This document shows, piece after piece, positions 31,604-40,861 of a stretch of 46,380 nt of DNA; position 1 is the stretch's first letter; every line of letters starts with the position of its first letter. Origin of the DNA: Bacteroidales bacterium. GTDB lineage: Bacteria > Bacteroidota > Bacteroidia > Bacteroidales > UBA932. The stretch spans positions 1 to 46,380 of the forward strand of contig JAGCJX010000004.1 of the NCBI GenBank assembly GCA_017647795.1. The letters are read 5' to 3'. The translations under genes and the position numbers were made by a program. Below the pieces are notes generated by a model. That model had not been told where the DNA came from. It ran no database searches and was given only the letters and a program-made list of their open reading frames with translations.

Positions 31604-33217
31604 TTAGTTCTTAGCTTCTGCTTTACGTTGTTTTGCTTTGCGGGCAAAGGTTTGGATACATTCACGACGAGGAATGATCACAGAAACACCTTGGTAATTC
31701 AATTCTTCACGAATGATTTCGGTGATTTCAGGCATGTTCTTCGCCAACGGAACAACCACGCGGATGTGTTCCGGCTCAACACCGATGGCTTCGCAGATAC
31801 GTTCCAATTTACCGGTACCGGCAGAATCCTGTCCTCCGGTCATACCGGTCGTCAAGTTGTCGGAAATCACAACGGTGATCGGAGCTTTGGAGTTCACAGC
31901 ATCCAACAAACCGGTCATACCGGAGTGGGTAAAGGTAGAGTCTCCAATCACCGATACAGCCGGGAAGAGACCTGCATCTGCCGCACCTTTCGCCATGGTG
32001 ATGGAAGCGCCCATGTCCACGGTCGAGTGAATGGCTTGGAACGGAGGCAAAGCACCCAAGGTATAGCATCCGATGTCACTGAATACACGGTGGTTCGGAT
32101 ATTCGGCCAACACTTGGTTCAAAGCGGTGTACACATCACGGTGTCCGCAACCTTGGCACAATGCCGGGGGACGAGCTGTAACCACGCTGGGAATTTCTTC
32201 GGACGGAACTTCACCCAAGCCCAACGCGGGTTTGATGTTGTCGGCGGTCAATTCACCGGTTCTCGGAAGTTCACCGGAAAGACGACCCAACACACGTTTG
32301 CCATTATCCAAAATACCACGCAAGTATTCTTCCAAGAGCGGTTGGCCTTCTTCCAATACCAAAATGGATTCGCAAGTTTCGCTCATTTTGCGGATCAAGC
32401 CTTTCGGGAAAGGATATTGGGAGATTTTCAATACCGGGAAACGATTGCCTTCCGGCATGTTTTCCATCAGGTAGTTGTATGCGATACCACAAGCGATCAC
32501 ACCCATAGAATGGTCAGGACCGTCGATGTAAGCATTGTATTGGCTTTCATTTGCCATTTCTTCCAATTGTTGGTAGTTGGCCAACACTTCCACATAGCGT
32601 CTGCGGGAAATTGCCGGCAACAAGATCCAACTGCGTGCATTTTCCGGGAAACGGATTTCGGTATGTTCTTCGATTTGGTCGTCTACTTCCACAACAGCAC
32701 GGGAGTGAGCCATACGAGTGGTCACGCGCATCATCACGGGAGTTCTCATCTTTTCAGACAATTCCAGACCGAAACGGGTCATGTCATAAGCTTCTTGTTG
32801 GTTGGAGGGTTCCAACACCGGAATGAACGAGAATTTTCCGTAGAAACGGGAGTCTTGTTCGTTTTGGGAAGAGTGCATGGACGGGTCATCAGCAGCAATG
32901 ACCAGCAAACCGCCATTGGCCCCGGTGATACCAGAGTTCACGAAGGCATCTGCAGCCACGTTCATACCCACGTGTTTCATACATACGATGGCACGACGGC
33001 CTACATAAGAAACCCCCAAAGCAGCTTCCATGGCAGTTTTTTCGTTGGTGCACCAACGGCTGTGGACGCCACGTTCTTGGGCAATGCGATTGCCTTGAAT
33101 GAATTCTGTAATCTCGGTTGAAGGTGTTCCGGGATATGCATAAACACCCGCAATACCTGCATGGATGGCAGCCAACGCAATGGCCTCATCCCCTAAGAGT
33201 AGTTGTTTATTCTTCAT
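31604..33217 (-). CDS. iorA: Indolepyruvate ferredoxin oxidoreductase, alpha subunit
   Basis: A 537-residue protein. The N-terminal pyrimidine-binding domain (AGVYAYPGTPSTEI) and the thiamine-diphosphate domain (CQGCGHRDV, SDIGCYTLG, VIGDSTFTHSGMTG) are clear. Archaeal IorA usually ends in a ferredoxin-like domain with two CxxCxxC clusters. Here the chain ends KAKQRKAEAKN without such cysteines, so electrons must leave through another route or carrier. It heads the iorAB operon. A consensus -7 box, TAAATTTG (33246-33253, minus strand), lies upstream. Confidence 0.93.
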   Translation of the reverse strand: MKNKQLLLGDEAIALAAIHAGIAGVYAYPGTPSTEITEFIQGNRIAQERGVHSRWCTNEKTAMEAALGVSYVGRRAIVCMKHVGMNVAADAFVNSGITGANGGLLVIAADDPSMHSSQNEQDSRFYGKFSFIPVLEPSNQQEAYDMTRFGLELSEKMRTPVMMRVTTRMAHSRAVVEVDDQIEEHTEIRFPENARSWILLPAISRRRYVEVLANYQQLEEMANESQYNAYIDGPDHSMGVIACGIAYNYLMENMPEGNRFPVLKISQYPFPKGLIRKMSETCESILVLEEGQPLLEEYLRGILDNGKRVLGRLSGELPRTGELTADNIKPALGLGEVPSEEIPSVVTARPPALCQGCGHRDVYTALNQVLAEYPNHRVFSDIGCYTLGALPPFQAIHSTVDMGASITMAKGAADAGLFPAVSVIGDSTFTHSGMTGLLDAVNSKAPITVVISDNLTTGMTGGQDSAGTGKLERICEAIGVEPEHIRVVVPLAKNMPEITEIIREELNYQGVSVIIPRRECIQTFARKAKQRKAEAKN

Positions 33218-33245
33218 GTTGTCTCAAAATTTCAGTCAATGGCAA

Positions 33246-33278
33246 CAAATTTACACAATTAAAGAGAATAATCTGCAA
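33246..33278 (-). promoter_or_regulatory. Promoter of iorAB
   Basis: On the minus strand TTG (33276-33278), a 22-base spacer and TAAATTTG (33246-33253), about 30 bases before the iorA start. Confidence 0.6.
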
Positions 33279-33295
33279 GATTCTTAAAAATTATC

Positions 33296-33303
33296 TACTT
33301 TTG
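33296..33303 (+). promoter_or_regulatory. -7 promoter box of the repeat lipoprotein
   Basis: TACTTTTG matches TAnnTTTG and lies 20 bases upstream of the start codon. No good -33 box is visible. Confidence 0.5.
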
Positions 33304-33323
33304 GGCCCCATACCAAATACATT

Positions 33324-35513
33324 ATGAAGAGAAAATTTCGTTTTATTTCCGTCACAACAGCCCTGATGAGCGTTGTGTTATCTTGTTTGTTAACCAGTTG
33401 TGAAGATCCGGAACAACCGACCATCACCCCGGATCCGGAACCGGAGACCATTCAAGCCCCGAGCATTGAAGTGGATACCGTTGAAGTCAACCGTTACTCG
33501 GCCACCTTCCAACTCTCATCCGACAGTGCAGACGGCTATGTTTACCGCCTCCGCGAATACCGCTACACCGGTAGCGCTGAAGATTTGTTCTTTTCTCCGG
33601 AGAGTATCACCGGCGACTTTGACCAAAGCCGCAGCCAAACCATCACCTTGGAAGGTTTGGAAAAAGACACCGACTACCGCTTGTATGTAGCTTCCCGTCG
33701 TACCCGCGACACCCTGCTCTACAGCCCTGTCAAAGAGATTCTGTTCTCTACCGCCATCCCTTATACCGATTTCATCACCCTGGACGGCAACACCGTCAAT
33801 TCAGTACAATACCACATCGAAAAACCGGAAGATGCCACTCTCTACCGCCACTTGATCGTGGACGAACTGGACTTCATCTTCTTCGAGAATGTTGTTGGAG
33901 CAACCCACACTTCTTACCTGGATTCCTTCGGTATTACCGAGAAAGCCAGCAAAGACATCCTCGTTGACGAATACTTCGTGGACTTGTACGGATATGTGAC
34001 CAACATCTTCTCCGATATGGGCTATGTCATCATTGCCGGTTGGGGAAACGAAGAAAAGATGACAGAAGCGAACACGGAACACCTCGTCTTCCGGACTCCG
34101 GAAGCCGGCCAATTGGACGTTGACATTCAAATTGACGCACAGAACATCCAGTCTACTACCGCCGAAGTCATCATCAACTTGCCGGAAACCGGTGTCGATC
34201 GTTACCGTGTTTACGTCATCAGCGAAAAAGACTACCAAAGCGCCTTGTTGGAAGGTGAAGAAATGGTGCGACGTTACATCCTCGGCAATTGGTCCGACAC
34301 CTCCAATGAATACCACGAATCCATGAGTTTCGACGTCAACGGTCTTGTCCCGAATACCCGTTACCACGTGGGCCTGATTGCATTCGATGAAGCCATGAAC
34401 GAAAAAGTAATGGACTATGTGTTTGAAACATCGGATCCGGTTCTTCCGCTCCCGGAATTCGAAATCGAAGTCAAAGACAATGCAACTCCCTGGAATAAAG
34501 TCGTTCTAGGCGTAAAGATCATCAACTCTGCCGTCAGCGCCAAATGCTTTGTCGCGACCCGTTCTGCGTACGAAGAGGCATTGGGACGTGAGGGAGTGAC
34601 GATGGAAAGCATCATCTATGCCAACGGTGTTCCCTTCACCGAAAGCCAGATGTACAATGCCACCAAAAACGGTATTGACCTCACGTACACAAACCTTAGC
34701 CCGATGACAGAATATGTGTTCGGCGTCATGGCGACCAACGAAGAAAGTATGAGCGGCTACGAAGTTTTCTTCTTTACAACGGACAAAGCACCGAGTGTAG
34801 ACAGCGAATACAAAGACCTCCTCCCGGGTGAATACACCGCGACAGCAGTGAACCAATTTGGCGAAGAAGTCAGCTTCGACATTACCATCGCCAAGGGCGT
34901 CAATGAGGCGACCACCCAACGCTATCAAGCCCTCAACCGTTTGGTATGCTTAGGTTTTGCTCCTACCGGCGTTGAATACAACTCCCCGGAAGACCTGCTC
35001 GAAAAAGGCTGGGCAAGCAACATCGATGAAGCCAACCAAAACTACGGACCGAAGTTCTACATCGAATTCAATCAGGATGGAAGCATCACCACCGGTGTCC
35101 CTCCTACCTACGACAATGGCGACAGTTACCTGGACGAACCGATGGCCAGCTTCAACGGAACCACCCTCTGGTTTGAAGGGCTGTACACCGATCCGGGCGA
35201 TGATTACATCTACCGGAGCCCGTTCGCACACCCCATCGAAGTAGTGGACAACGGCAACACCCTGATCATCAAGCCCTGCAAGAAATACAACCCCTGGTCA
35301 GAAAAGGAATACACCTACTATCCCGGTGTTTACCGTGGCGAAGACTGGGCTTACGGCGGAGACTCCCCCTTCTATGCACAAGGCGGTGACGGCACCATTA
35401 CCTTGACACGCAAAACAGAAGCTACCTCCCAAATGATGGAACCGGTGGAAGAATTGATCCTGATTCCGGTAGCCACCCTGAACCTTGATAACCGAAACAT
35501 CCGTCGTCAATAA
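33324..35513 (+). CDS. Large lipoprotein with repeated fibronectin-like modules
   Basis: A 729-residue envelope lipoprotein: signal peptide then lipobox LLTSC (Cys about 26) and a Pro/Glu-rich linker. Three or four modules each end in a strand like LEGLEKDTDYRLYVASRR, VNGLVPNTRYHVGLIAFDE and LSPMTEYVFGVMATNE, the hallmark of fibronectin type III-like repeats. From about residue 490 a separate C-terminal domain begins (LLPGEYTATAVNQFGEEVSFDITIA) that resembles lipocalin-like or binding domains of Bacteroidota surface proteins. No catalytic motif is seen. It is probably a surface adhesin or glycan-binding protein. Its gene diverges from iorA. Confidence 0.75.
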   Translation: MKRKFRFISVTTALMSVVLSCLLTSCEDPEQPTITPDPEPETIQAPSIEVDTVEVNRYSATFQLSSDSADGYVYRLREYRYTGSAEDLFFSPESITGDFDQSRSQTITLEGLEKDTDYRLYVASRRTRDTLLYSPVKEILFSTAIPYTDFITLDGNTVNSVQYHIEKPEDATLYRHLIVDELDFIFFENVVGATHTSYLDSFGITEKASKDILVDEYFVDLYGYVTNIFSDMGYVIIAGWGNEEKMTEANTEHLVFRTPEAGQLDVDIQIDAQNIQSTTAEVIINLPETGVDRYRVYVISEKDYQSALLEGEEMVRRYILGNWSDTSNEYHESMSFDVNGLVPNTRYHVGLIAFDEAMNEKVMDYVFETSDPVLPLPEFEIEVKDNATPWNKVVLGVKIINSAVSAKCFVATRSAYEEALGREGVTMESIIYANGVPFTESQMYNATKNGIDLTYTNLSPMTEYVFGVMATNEESMSGYEVFFFTTDKAPSVDSEYKDLLPGEYTATAVNQFGEEVSFDITIAKGVNEATTQRYQALNRLVCLGFAPTGVEYNSPEDLLEKGWASNIDEANQNYGPKFYIEFNQDGSITTGVPPTYDNGDSYLDEPMASFNGTTLWFEGLYTDPGDDYIYRSPFAHPIEVVDNGNTLIIKPCKKYNPWSEKEYTYYPGVYRGEDWAYGGDSPFYAQGGDGTITLTRKTEATSQMMEPVEELILIPVATLNLDNRNIRRQ

Positions 35514-35516
35514 ATC

Positions 35517-37199
35517 ATGAAGTCTCCCCTTTTTCACCCTCTGAAAAAGGGGGATTTTCATTTGCCTGAAGGATTTCCGGACCCGTTCCTGGATATCCCC
35601 CACCCCGTTGCCTGCGCGGCAGCTGAAGATCTGATGCTTTCTTTGGAAAAGGACCCGCTCTTCGGTCAGCCCGGATTCGAAGGCAAGATGATGGGGGTTC
35701 TGGTGGTACGACACCCCGCTTCCCAGGAACTGGGTTACCTGGCTGCCTTCTCCGGCAACCTGACCTTGCCCGATGCCCGTTTGACCAACCGGTTACCCGG
35801 CTTTGTCCCGCCCATCATTGACCTGTTGGATCCCGATGGCTTCTTCAAACAGGAAGAAGCCAAAATTTCGGAACTGAACCAAACGCTGGAGGGGTTGCTC
35901 AACGATCCAGTCCATCGGGCAGCCGCTACAACCTGGGAAGAGGCCGAACTCCGCTTCCAACACGAACGAACCTGGCGGAAGGAACAACTCAAAGCAGACA
36001 AAGCGGAACGGGACCATCAGCGATGCAGTCAACCGCTTTCCGAGACAGAAAAAGCACACCTCATCCGAGCCAGTCAGTTTGCAAAAGCCGAATTCCGACG
36101 TTGGGAAAAAGCCCAGCAGGAAGCCCTCTCCAACCTGAAACAAGGCCTGGAATCACACCGCCAGCAATGCGAGGAGATCCGCCAGGAACGGGCATTGCGC
36201 TCCCAAACCTTGGAACAAAAAATTTTCAAAACGTTCCAGCTCACCAACGGTCTGAACGAATGGCAAAGTGTCTGGGACCTTTCCCAACAGGCTCCCGGTG
36301 GCACGGGAGAATGTGCGGCCCCCAAGTTGCTCCAATACGCCTGGATCCATGGATATCAGCCCATTGCCCTCGCCGAATTCTGGTGGGGAAGGACCTCCAA
36401 CAACGAACTTCGCTACCACAAACACTATTACGGAGCTTGTCGTGGCAAATGTGGTTTTATTCTTCCGTTCATGACCCGTGGATTGCTCCCTCAAGATCCG
36501 GGATCCGCTCTAGCGCCCAATGCGATCCTCCCGCAGCAGCAAACCACTGTTCTACAACCCAAGACAGTGCTCTGGGAGGATGAATGCCTGCTGGTCGTCA
36601 ACAAACCGTCCGGCATGCTATCCCTTCCAGGGAAAGACGGAAGCCGGTCCTTGCTGGAACACCTCAACGATAGCCGTCCGACTCCGTTGTATCCAGTACA
36701 CCGGCTGGATCGCGATACCTCCGGTCTGCTTGTTTTTGCCAAAACGCCCGAAGCACAACGCCACTTGCAACGCCAATTCGAAGAACAACAAGTAGCCAAA
36801 GAGTACATCGCGATATTGGAGCCAGCAAAAGAAGAAAGCACCGCCCTGCTCAACCGTACTGCACAACAACAATGTGGTTCCCTCTCCCTGCCTCTGGCCC
36901 CGGACTGGGTCAACAGACCTAGACAACGTGTTGATTTTCAGAATGGAAAACCATCGCTAACACATTATGAGTTTGTAGACCACGCACGCATCCGCTTTTT
37001 TCCGATCACCGGTCGTACGCACCAGCTTCGGGTTCACGCTGCCCATCACCTCGGGCTAAACCGCCCCATCTTGAGCGATTCTTTGTATGGAAGCCACCAG
37101 GAGCCGAATAGTCGGTTGTACCTGCATGCCTGCCGCATCGCGCTGCTGCATCCCGCAACACAACAGCCACTCTGCCTGTATAGCCCTCCTGAATTTTGA
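35517..37199 (+). CDS. RluA-family pseudouridine synthase with long N-terminal extension
   Basis: A 560-residue protein. The C-terminal part (about 345-560) is an RluA/RsuA-type pseudouridine synthase with the catalytic Asp398 in HRLDRDTSGLLVFAKT and later GRTHQLRVH. The first 340 residues are a Bacteroidota-specific extension: a PHPVACAAAE start, a long charged coiled coil (about 115-230) and a Cys-containing FWWGRTSNNELRYHKHYYGACRGKCGF segment. It modifies uridine in rRNA or tRNA; the target cannot be read. The start codon lies just three bases after the lipoprotein stop, and codons 4-12 form a strong hairpin that may be the terminator of the upstream gene. Confidence 0.88.
   Translation: MKSPLFHPLKKGDFHLPEGFPDPFLDIPHPVACAAAEDLMLSLEKDPLFGQPGFEGKMMGVLVVRHPASQELGYLAAFSGNLTLPDARLTNRLPGFVPPIIDLLDPDGFFKQEEAKISELNQTLEGLLNDPVHRAAATTWEEAELRFQHERTWRKEQLKADKAERDHQRCSQPLSETEKAHLIRASQFAKAEFRRWEKAQQEALSNLKQGLESHRQQCEEIRQERALRSQTLEQKIFKTFQLTNGLNEWQSVWDLSQQAPGGTGECAAPKLLQYAWIHGYQPIALAEFWWGRTSNNELRYHKHYYGACRGKCGFILPFMTRGLLPQDPGSALAPNAILPQQQTTVLQPKTVLWEDECLLVVNKPSGMLSLPGKDGSRSLLEHLNDSRPTPLYPVHRLDRDTSGLLVFAKTPEAQRHLQRQFEEQQVAKEYIAILEPAKEESTALLNRTAQQQCGSLSLPLAPDWVNRPRQRVDFQNGKPSLTHYEFVDHARIRFFPITGRTHQLRVHAAHHLGLNRPILSDSLYGSHQEPNSRLYLHACRIALLHPATQQPLCLYSPPEF
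35526..35552 (+). terminator. Hairpin overlapping the start of the pseudouridine synthase gene
   Basis: CCCCTTTTTCA-CCCTC-TGAAAAAGGGG is a perfect 11-base stem followed by GATTTTCATTT. It begins 12 bases after the lipoprotein stop and lies within the first codons of the next gene. It could be a weak terminator or could limit translation. Confidence 0.55.
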
Positions 37200-37221
37200 T
37201 TTTTCTTCCAAAATTTTCATT

Positions 37222-37229
37222 TATCTTTG
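37222..37229 (+). promoter_or_regulatory. -7 promoter box of the DUF454 gene
   Basis: TATCTTTG, 18 bases upstream of the ATG at 37248, with TTTG at 37195-37198 (spacer 23, longer than usual). Confidence 0.5.
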
Positions 37230-37247
37230 CAAAAACAACGAAACCGG

Positions 37248-37640
37248 ATGAAACCATACAAGCCTACCCCTTGGAAGCCCATTTTCATTGTTCTCGGGTG
37301 TCTGACCACAACCCTGGGGATTGTAGGCATTGTCGTACCCGGACTTCCGACGACTCCCCTGCTGCTTTTGAGTTCGTGGCTTTTCTACCGCAGCTCCCGA
37401 AAGTTACACGATGCCCTGCACCAGTCCTTCTTGGGGAAATACATCCAGGACTATGAGACCCACCGAAGCCTTCGACTCCGGAGCAAAATAGTTGCAATCC
37501 TCATGATGACGACCATGGTCATTCTCTCCATCACCCTGTTCATTTCCAATCCTGTGGTTAAATGGGTAGTCGGCATTGCCGGAGGCATTGGTTTTGTCGT
37601 GGTAGCCTTTGTAGTCCCGACCCGTCATTCCAAGCAATAA
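37248..37640 (+). CDS. DUF454/YbaN-family small membrane protein
   Basis: About 130 residues with the family signature LGIVGIVVPGLPTTPLLLLSSWLF: a hydrophobic hairpin with PGLPTTP. It is followed by KYIQDYE and a second pair of membrane segments. It sits in the inner membrane; the function is unknown. I chose the ATG at 37248 because a -7 promoter box covers the in-frame TTG further upstream. It stands alone, with the next gene having its own -7 box. Confidence 0.85.
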   Translation: MKPYKPTPWKPIFIVLGCLTTTLGIVGIVVPGLPTTPLLLLSSWLFYRSSRKLHDALHQSFLGKYIQDYETHRSLRLRSKIVAILMMTTMVILSITLFISNPVVKWVVGIAGGIGFVVVAFVVPTRHSKQ

Positions 37641-37688
37641 ATCCGTTGCAACCCCTCAACCAACCACCGCATTTCCACCATTTTTCGT

Positions 37689-37696
37689 TATCTTTG
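37689..37696 (+). promoter_or_regulatory. -7 promoter box of the HAD gene run
   Basis: TATCTTTG, 28 bases upstream of the ATG at 37724. It probably starts the co-directional run that continues to the 5'-nucleotidase gene. Confidence 0.5.
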
Positions 37697-37723
37697 CATA
37701 TTAATGTGTAAAGCAACGAAAAC

Positions 37724-38596
37724 ATGGCAAACAATCGCAAGAACCCGACCGTAGCACTGATTTACGACTTTGACGGCACCCTTTCTCCGGGCAACATGCA
37801 GGAGTTCGGTTTCATCCAAGCCATTGGCAAAACCCCCGATGAATTCTGGCAAAAAAGTGCCGCTATCTCTCGAGGACAAGATGCCAGTGAGATCCTTTGC
37901 TACATGAAACTGATGATCGACGAAGCCCGCGCAGCCGACGTCAAACTCAAACGCGACTCGTTCCGTGCTTTCGGATCCCAAATCGAACTCTACAAAGGCG
38001 TCCTCGAATGGTTTGACCTCATCAACCAGTACGGCAAAGCGCGAGGTATCAACATCGAACACTACATCAACTCCTCCGGATTGATTGAGATGATCGAAGG
38101 CACTCCCATTGCAAAAGAATTCAAAAACATCTACGCCTGCTCGTTCCTTTACGACGTCAACGGTGTTGCCGTTTGGCCGGCCGTTGCCATCGACTACACC
38201 GCCAAGACCCAGTTCCTCTTCAAGATCAACAAAGGCGTCAGCAGCATCCGGGATAACAAACTCGTCAACGAATACCTGCCGGAAGAAGACCGTCCGGTTC
38301 CTTTCTCCCAAATGATTTACTTCGGAGACGGTTCGACCGACATCCCCTGCATGCGTCTGGTCAAACAGTTCGGCGGCAACTCCATTGCAGTGTACAAACC
38401 CAATGGCAAGAACAAAGTCCAATCCAAGGCCACAGCGGAACGCCTCATCAAAGAAAACCGGGTCAACTTTGCCTGCCCGGCCGACTACTCGGAAGGCAGT
38501 GAAATCCACAAAGTGGTCACCACCATCATCGACAAGATCAAGTTTGACCTGGAGTTTGAACACCTCAAACAACAACACCGAAACCGTACCCGCTAG
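37724..38596 (+). CDS. HAD-superfamily phosphatase
   Basis: A 290-residue cytoplasmic hydrolase. The nucleophile motif DFDGTL is at residues 15-20 (Asp15, general acid Asp17). The motif II serine may lie in INSSG, and motif IV is FGDGSTDIPCM. The Lys between motifs II and IV is probably in KTQFLFKINKG. The layout resembles phosphoserine phosphatase-like HADs, but the substrate is unknown. The downstream outer-membrane gene starts three bases after the stop, so the two are cotranscribed. Confidence 0.88.
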   Translation: MANNRKNPTVALIYDFDGTLSPGNMQEFGFIQAIGKTPDEFWQKSAAISRGQDASEILCYMKLMIDEARAADVKLKRDSFRAFGSQIELYKGVLEWFDLINQYGKARGINIEHYINSSGLIEMIEGTPIAKEFKNIYACSFLYDVNGVAVWPAVAIDYTAKTQFLFKINKGVSSIRDNKLVNEYLPEEDRPVPFSQMIYFGDGSTDIPCMRLVKQFGGNSIAVYKPNGKNKVQSKATAERLIKENRVNFACPADYSEGSEIHKVVTTIIDKIKFDLEFEHLKQQHRNRTR

Positions 38597-38599
38597 CCC

Positions 38600-39637
38600 A
38601 TGAAAAAGTTCTTCTGCCTGCTACTTCTGCTGCTCAGTTCCACCGCCTGGAGCCAAGGATTTCTTTGGGAGATGGACTTTGGCTTCCGTTTTGACAACCG
38701 GGAGTACGCCAATTCCACCCTGGCCCCGTCCCTGACCCACTTTGGCGTCATCGCGGCTCCGCGCATCGGTTATTCCTGGGACGAAGGAAGCACCCTCTTT
38801 GCCGGCGTTGATTTGCAACAACAGTTCGGCATGCCCGTACCAGCCTTGGAAGCCGGCGTATTGCTGTACTACCAGTACAAAAACGAACGCCTTGAAGCAC
38901 AAGCCGGGATCTTTCCCCGCAACAAAATGACGGGCGACTATCCGCACGCTTTCTTCGACGAAGCCCAATTCTTTGACACCACCTTGGAAGGTCTTCGCCT
39001 GCATTATGCCTACGGACCCGGAGGTTTGCTTGAATTCATCACCGACTGGAACGGCTGCAAATACGAACACAGCCGCGAACGGTTCCGCATCCAGATCTAC
39101 GGCAAACAATCCTTTGGAGCCTTTTATGTAGCGGTTCCCTTCCTGTTGCACCATTACGCCAACAGCGACTACGTACGCGGTGTGGTGGACAACTTGTGGC
39201 TGTTCCCTCACCTTGGCTGGAACAATGCCTACGAAGATTGGGAATGGGACACCAAACTCGGCTGGCTAAAAACCTTCCAAAACGACCGTCGTCAAGGCCG
39301 TGGTTACACGAACCCCGGTGGATTCCAAGCCGAAGTCGCAGTATCGTACAAGAGTTTGAAATTACTGAATACCTTGTATTTGGGCAAGAACCTCCTGCCC
39401 TATTACGCCACCTCGGACGCCAGCGGACAACCCTATGCTTCCGACCTGTACCTGGGCAACCCCTTCTACCGGACGACAACCGGCTTTTACGACCAGCTTG
39501 AAATCCGATGGGAACCGGTGCACACCGAAAAGATGCAATTGGCCCTGCGTAGCGTCCATCATTTTACCGGCAAGGAAAGTGGCTGGCAACAGCTCGTTTC
39601 CCTGACCATTCAACTCTCTTCTCCTACCCGAAAATAA
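38600..39637 (+). CDS. Predicted outer-membrane beta-barrel protein
   Basis: A 345-residue protein with a signal peptide (residues 1-18, ending STAWSQG). The remainder is a run of amphipathic strands ending in aromatic residues (FLWEMDFGFRFD, TLFAGVDLQQQF, GVLLYYQYKNERLEAQAGIF, SFGAFYVAVPFLLHHY, FQAEVAVSYKSL), typical of porin-like barrels. The specific family is not recognised. It lies between the HAD phosphatase and a symporter, so a nutrient uptake role is possible but unproven. Confidence 0.7.
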   Translation: MKKFFCLLLLLLSSTAWSQGFLWEMDFGFRFDNREYANSTLAPSLTHFGVIAAPRIGYSWDEGSTLFAGVDLQQQFGMPVPALEAGVLLYYQYKNERLEAQAGIFPRNKMTGDYPHAFFDEAQFFDTTLEGLRLHYAYGPGGLLEFITDWNGCKYEHSRERFRIQIYGKQSFGAFYVAVPFLLHHYANSDYVRGVVDNLWLFPHLGWNNAYEDWEWDTKLGWLKTFQNDRRQGRGYTNPGGFQAEVAVSYKSLKLLNTLYLGKNLLPYYATSDASGQPYASDLYLGNPFYRTTTGFYDQLEIRWEPVHTEKMQLALRSVHHFTGKESGWQQLVSLTIQLSSPTRK

Positions 39638-39658
39638 AAATCAACCCATACAGAACTC

Positions 39659-40849
39659 ATGAAATCCTTTAAGATTCCGCGTCTTCCTTTGTTGCTCAAG
39701 ATTGCCATTGCCATTGTGTTGGGCATCGGCTGCTCCTTCGTTTTCCCGATGGGAGTGACCCGCATCTTCGTGACCATCAACGGTATTTTCGGCAACTTCC
39801 TGTCGTTCATCATTCCCCTCATCATTGTGGCTCTCATTGTCCCCGGCGTCGCCGACTTGGGAAAAAGTGCCGGAAACTTATTGGGAATCACAGCCTTGAT
39901 TGCTTACGGATCCACCGTCTTTGCCGGTTTCCTGTCCTATTTCACCTGCCGCTGGACCTATCCGTCGCTGCTGTCTGCCGGTTCGATGGATGCAACAGCC
40001 CTGCAAGAAACCAGTACCCAGATCCTGCCGTATTTCACCATCGAAATGCCCCCGGTAATGGGCGTCATGTCTGCCTTGATCCTTGCCTTTGTTCTGGGCT
40101 TGGGATTGGCGGCGATCCAAGGCAATACCCTCCGCAACGGCATGTGCGAATTCCGCGACCTCACGGTACTGGTGATTGAAAAAGTCATCATCCCGTTGCT
40201 GCCCCTGTACATCTTTGGCATCTTCTTGAAAATCGGCGCAGAAGGCCAAATTGCTTCGGTAATGGGTACGTTCATCAAAGTCATTGTCGTGATTTTTGCC
40301 CTCCACATCCTGCTGTTGCTCATCCAATTCTGCATTGCGGGTGCTGTAGCCGGCAAGAACCCTATCAAAGCCTTGATGACCATGCTCCCGGCCTACGCAA
40401 CTGCATTGGGTACCCAATCCTCTGCCGCGACCATTCCTGTCACCCTAAAACAAGCGATCAAGAACGGCGTAAACGAAGACTTGGCCGGTTTTGTCATTCC
40501 CCTCTGTGCCACCATCCACTTGGCCGGAAGTACCCTTAAAATCACAGCCTGTGCCTACGCCATTTCCCTGATCAACGGCTTGCCCATCGACATTTCCACC
40601 TACGGCGGTTTCATCCTGATGCTCGGCATCACCATGGTGGCTGCACCCGGTGTGCCCGGTGGTGCAATCATGGCCGCGTTGGGCGTCCTGGCAACGTTCT
40701 TGGGCTTTGACGAAAACACCCAAGGGCTGATGATTGCTTTGTACATTGCCATGGACAGTTTCGGTACAGCGTGCAACGTCACTGGCGACGGAGCAATTGC
40801 CCTCGTGGTCAACCGCATCAACCAAAAACGAGGCAAACGCAACGAGTAA
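39659..40849 (+). CDS. Dicarboxylate/amino acid:cation symporter (DAACS family)
   Basis: A 396-residue membrane transporter. Family markers are FLSFIIPLIIVALIVPGVADL near the N-terminus, the re-entrant-loop stretch ALGTQSSAATIPVTLK (serine-rich hairpin) and CATIHLAGSTLKI, then MVAAPGVPGGAIMAALG and GDGAIALVVNRI. These correspond to the substrate and sodium sites of GltP/SstT-type carriers. Substrates are typically glutamate, aspartate, serine or C4-dicarboxylates; the sequence does not decide. The following amidase starts 12 bases downstream. Confidence 0.92.
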   Translation: MKSFKIPRLPLLLKIAIAIVLGIGCSFVFPMGVTRIFVTINGIFGNFLSFIIPLIIVALIVPGVADLGKSAGNLLGITALIAYGSTVFAGFLSYFTCRWTYPSLLSAGSMDATALQETSTQILPYFTIEMPPVMGVMSALILAFVLGLGLAAIQGNTLRNGMCEFRDLTVLVIEKVIIPLLPLYIFGIFLKIGAEGQIASVMGTFIKVIVVIFALHILLLLIQFCIAGAVAGKNPIKALMTMLPAYATALGTQSSAATIPVTLKQAIKNGVNEDLAGFVIPLCATIHLAGSTLKITACAYAISLINGLPIDISTYGGFILMLGITMVAAPGVPGGAIMAALGVLATFLGFDENTQGLMIALYIAMDSFGTACNVTGDGAIALVVNRINQKRGKRNE

Positions 40850-40861
40850 CCCACTCCCACA

